Assembly: GCA_022843585.1 (NCBI GenBank)
Contig: JALHNJ010000011.1
Coordinates: forward strand, 1-64,000
Source of the DNA: Chitinophagaceae bacterium
GTDB lineage: Bacteria > Bacteroidota > Bacteroidia > Chitinophagales > Chitinophagaceae
Length of the DNA stretch: 64,000 nucleotides
Reading direction: 5' to 3'
A program made the position numbers and the translations under genes. How positions within the stretch are numbered: position 1 is the stretch's first letter; every line of letters starts with the position of its first letter. The notes beneath the pieces are model-generated. The model saw nothing but the letters and a program-made list of their open reading frames with translations. It was not told the origin of the DNA and ran no database searches. Below, in pieces: positions 61,986 to 64,000 of the stretch.

Positions 61986-63242
61986 ATGAAGAAGTTTTTA
62001 ATTATAGCAATCATTCTCACAAGTCTTGTGTCCTTTACTTCCTGCGGCAGCAAGAGCACTGCCGAAGCAGCCAAACCTGAAGAAGAGCACACAGACGAAC
62101 ATGAAAACAAGAACACCGCTACGCTGACAGAGGAACAGATTAAAAGCATCGGTGTTGAATTAGGTGTTATTGAAGACAAACAATTAACTGCGGCACTCAA
62201 AACAAATGGAGTGTTGAAAGTGCCTAATCAAAATAAAGCCACTGTAAACTCTATTTACAGCGGAGTTATAAAATCTTTATTGGTGCAGCCAGGCAATACG
62301 GTACGGAAAGGCCAGGTAATTGCCGCTATTGCCAATCCTGATTTTATACAGGCACAAAGCGAATACCTGAATATAAATGCCAAAATAGCACTCGCCGAGC
62401 TGGAAGTAAAAAGGCAGAAAGACCTGAATGCAGGCAATGCAGGGGCATTGAAAAACTTACAGTCCGCAGAAACAGAATTAAGAACATTGCGTACATTAAA
62501 ATCTACCTATGCCCAGCAAATTCAGTTAATGGGTATTAATCCAGCAAATCTTTCCAATGGCAAACTGATTTCTGTACTCGCCATTACAAGCCCTATCAGT
62601 GGTGTGGTAAGTGATGTTATGGTGAAAATGGGCGGCTATGTGGATGTAAGTACCATCGTTGCAGAGATTGTAGATAATAGCCAACTGCACCTTGATTTGT
62701 TTGTGTATGAAAAAGATTTGCCCAAACTAAAGAACAATCAACTTATACACTTTACATTGACCAATAATCCCGGCAAAGAATATGATGCACAGATTTATTC
62801 GTTGGGTTCTTCTTTTGAGGGAGCAAGCAAAGCGGTTACGGTACATGCCAAAGTGCAGGGTGATAAAACAGGATTAATAGACGGAATGAGTATTACTGCC
62901 GCTATAAGTTTGGAAAGAGCAACCGTATCCGCTGTACCTACCGAAGCAATTGTTACCATAGGAGGTCAGGATTTTATCTTTATGCTTACAGATAAACATG
63001 CAGAAGAGGAACACGGTGCAGACGGTAAAGACAGTATAAAACATGATGTGAAAGAAAAGCCCGGACATGAAAAAGAAAAAGGGTTGACTTTTGAAATAGT
63101 CCCTGTTGCCAAAGGCACAACAGATGTAGGCTACACAGAAATTACTTTGCTGAAAGAAATTCCGAAAGATGCAAAGATTGTAGTGAAAGGGGCATTCTTC
63201 GTATTGGCAAAAATGACAAATACAGGAGAACATGAACATTAA
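61986..63242 (+). CDS. czcB-like: CzcB-type adaptor lipoprotein
   Basis: The 418 residues have a lipobox ending in Cys20 (SFTSC). A Glu/His-rich lead (EEEHTDEHENKN) is followed by the barrel-sandwich (SGVIKSLLVQPGNTVRKGQ), a helical hairpin and a beta-barrel. Near the C-terminus a metal-rich loop (DKHAEEEHGADGKDSIKHD, then PGHEKEKG) and the ending GEHEH give many His/Glu ligands, fitting Zn/Co/Ni rather than Cu(I). No HMBD is present, unlike the Cus adaptors at 18572 and 19940. Confidence 0.9.
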   Translation: MKKFLIIAIILTSLVSFTSCGSKSTAEAAKPEEEHTDEHENKNTATLTEEQIKSIGVELGVIEDKQLTAALKTNGVLKVPNQNKATVNSIYSGVIKSLLVQPGNTVRKGQVIAAIANPDFIQAQSEYLNINAKIALAELEVKRQKDLNAGNAGALKNLQSAETELRTLRTLKSTYAQQIQLMGINPANLSNGKLISVLAITSPISGVVSDVMVKMGGYVDVSTIVAEIVDNSQLHLDLFVYEKDLPKLKNNQLIHFTLTNNPGKEYDAQIYSLGSSFEGASKAVTVHAKVQGDKTGLIDGMSITAAISLERATVSAVPTEAIVTIGGQDFIFMLTDKHAEEEHGADGKDSIKHDVKEKPGHEKEKGLTFEIVPVAKGTTDVGYTEITLLKEIPKDAKIVVKGAFFVLAKMTNTGEHEH

Positions 63243-63253
63243 AATATAGCGGT

Positions 63254-63625
63254 ATGAGATATTACACAGTAATGCCAAAAGAATTAAAACCGTTTTATAA
63301 AGGTGAACTGATAAAGGCACCAATTTTATTACAGGAAGGTAAATTACAGGAGTGCTGGCGACATTATGAAAGAGCCCACATATTAGGGCAACGATACCCA
63401 CTTCAGCATTCACATGTGCACTGGCAAATGCTGAAGTTTGGCATTAAAATAAAAAGTACGAAAGAAGTGCTGGGACAAATAACCCGGTTGGTTTTTGGTG
63501 GTATAAAATCCTTTGTGGGTACAGTGTCAATTGGTAATTCAGGTGGCGCAAATGTGCCCCCATTAAAGCGAATGGAAATACCGGAAGACCTGGCAACAAT
63601 AATTAACAATACTAAAGCTAAGTAG
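63254..63625 (+). CDS. DUF3703 protein
   Basis: The product has 123 residues with family features ECWRHYERAHILGQRYPLQHSHVHWQMLKFGIK, in which several His could bind metal. It is commonly found next to Czc-type genes. There is no signal peptide, so it should be cytosolic. Function unknown. It lies 11 bases after the adaptor gene, in the same operon. Confidence 0.8.
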   Translation: MRYYTVMPKELKPFYKGELIKAPILLQEGKLQECWRHYERAHILGQRYPLQHSHVHWQMLKFGIKIKSTKEVLGQITRLVFGGIKSFVGTVSIGNSGGANVPPLKRMEIPEDLATIINNTKAK

Positions 63626-63657
63626 AATGTATTTTTACAACTATAAAACTGATAAAA

Positions 63658-63741
63658 ATGAAACTCAACAGAACATATTGCTGGAAATGCGTTGTGATGC
63701 TTGCATCCATTTTGGGAATGGCTGGGGCATTTATGGCTTAG
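63658..63741 (+). CDS. Possible 27-residue Cys-bearing membrane peptide
   Basis: The ATG at 63658 opens MKLNRTYCWKCVVMLASILG, then a short hydrophobic end. The CWKC pair leads directly into a TM-like segment. It lies after DUF3703 and before the strong terminator, the correct place for a last operon gene. Confidence 0.45.
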   Translation: MKLNRTYCWKCVVMLASILGMAGAFMA

Positions 63742-63763
63742 ACAAATACACAGATTGAATTTG

Positions 63764-63805
63764 AAAGTTGCGGGGCGAATTGCTTCCGCAACTTTTTTAT
63801 TTTAT
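63764..63805 (+). terminator. Strong intrinsic terminator of the Czc-type operon
   Basis: AAAGTTGCGG (63764-63773) pairs perfectly with CCGCAACTTT (63786-63795) around a 12-base loop and is followed by TTTATTTTAT. It ends the 57107/57655 operon. Confidence 0.85.
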
Positions 63806-63819
63806 ATATCACACTTACT

Positions 63820-64000
63820 ATGTACAGTATCATTATAGGTAGTCTCTTAATCAGTTTATTACATGCGGTGATTCCCAATCACTGGCTGCCTGTTTTGGCT
63901 ATTGGTAAAAAAGAAGGTTGGAGTCTGGCTGAAACAAGCCGTATTACTTTCATAGCAGGGATAGCCCATGTTATCAGTACTATCATAATTGGCTTACTGC
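63820..64000 (+). CDS. NicO/HupE-like metal transporter, N-terminal part only
   Basis: The first 60 codons are visible before the window ends: two hydrophobic segments with HAVIPNHWLPVLAIGKKEGW and ETSRITFIAGIAHVISTIIIG. The HxxxPxHW start and the GxAHxxS segment resemble NicO/RcnA/HupE-type nickel-cobalt permeases and related proteins common next to Czc loci. The rest is outside the window. Confidence 0.6.
   Translation, partial: MYSIIIGSLLISLLHAVIPNHWLPVLAIGKKEGWSLAETSRITFIAGIAHVISTIIIGLL

Noticed and set aside
1-64000. CRISPR arrays, tRNA, rRNA, insertion sequences or integrase
   Set aside because: No regularly spaced repeats, cloverleaf-like segments, transposase or recombinase motifs were recognised on either strand.

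Overview
The window looks like an accessory region from a Bacteroidota genome, most likely close to Chitinophagaceae/Sphingobacteriia. The DNA is AT-rich. The clearest promoters fit the Bacteroidota pattern TTTG-N19/20-TAnnTTTG, and several lie so close to the ATG that the mRNAs should be leaderless. Envelope proteins typical of the phylum are frequent: SPaseII lipoproteins, TonB receptor, DUF2911, DUF6660 and HYC/CC/PP-type small secreted proteins. No rRNA, tRNA, CRISPR array, transposase or integrase was found, so whether this is a plasmid, an integrative element or a chromosomal island cannot be decided here.

Layout. (1) 1-10.4 kb is a defence-like segment. It holds the N-terminal part of a type IIG (Eco57I-like) restriction-methylase (minus), a UPF0489 arginase-fold protein (plus), and a tightly overlapping four-gene minus-strand operon encoding an SMC-like ATPase, a TOPRIM protein, a kleisin-like protein and a KITE/MukE-like protein. 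This is a Wadjet/Jet-type system in the order C-D-A-B with short C and D subunits. A hypothetical gene lies upstream. (2) 10.8-23 kb is a copper/silver block: an HMA-AraC regulator, an HMA-MauE-like membrane protein, secreted metal-binding proteins (one with five tandem heavy-metal-binding domains), a Cus-type RND pump whose inner-membrane gene is split into two reading frames, its outer-membrane channel, two adaptor proteins, a stand-alone nuclease-like gene and a Cys-rich copper-storage protein. (3) 23-36 kb holds a TonB receptor on the minus strand, then a second Cus/Czc-like system (TolC, YtkA/MFP fusion, accessory proteins, DUF305, RND pump) and a methyltransferase. (4) 36-48 kb has a Met-rich DUF2231 protein, a multicopper oxidase with a fused barrel-like tail, DUF305 and beta-propeller proteins, a CopB-type (CPH) P1B ATPase, an Lgt, a His-rich lipoprotein, a TlpA-like thioredoxin and a BNR-like lipoprotein. 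(5) 48-53.2 kb has two ArsR regulons with visible operators: ArsR-MerTP-GDCCVxC-membrane protein, and ArsR/DUF6428-aquaglyceroporin-metallophosphoesterase-GcvH. (6) 53.2-57 kb is a divergent MntR/DtxR unit controlling a di-haem lipoprotein, a Rieske protein and a porin. (7) 57-64 kb is a Czc-type block: DUF6660, a small membrane peptide, an RND-TolC fusion, an adaptor, DUF3703, a Cys-containing micro-protein, a strong terminator and the start of a NicO/HupE-like transporter.

Together the genes from 10.8 kb rightwards form a broad metal-homeostasis island. It combines cytosolic storage (Csp), inner-membrane export (CopB ATPase), three periplasm-spanning RND systems, periplasmic oxidation and sequestration (multicopper oxidase, HMBD, Met-rich and His-rich proteins) and at least four one-component regulators (HMA-AraC, two ArsR, MntR). 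Three points stand out: a 23-bp motif repeated at identical promoter positions before two copper genes; the MntR-controlled DHOR-Rieske-porin operon, which I do not recognise as a described system; and the variant SMC-TOPRIM operon.
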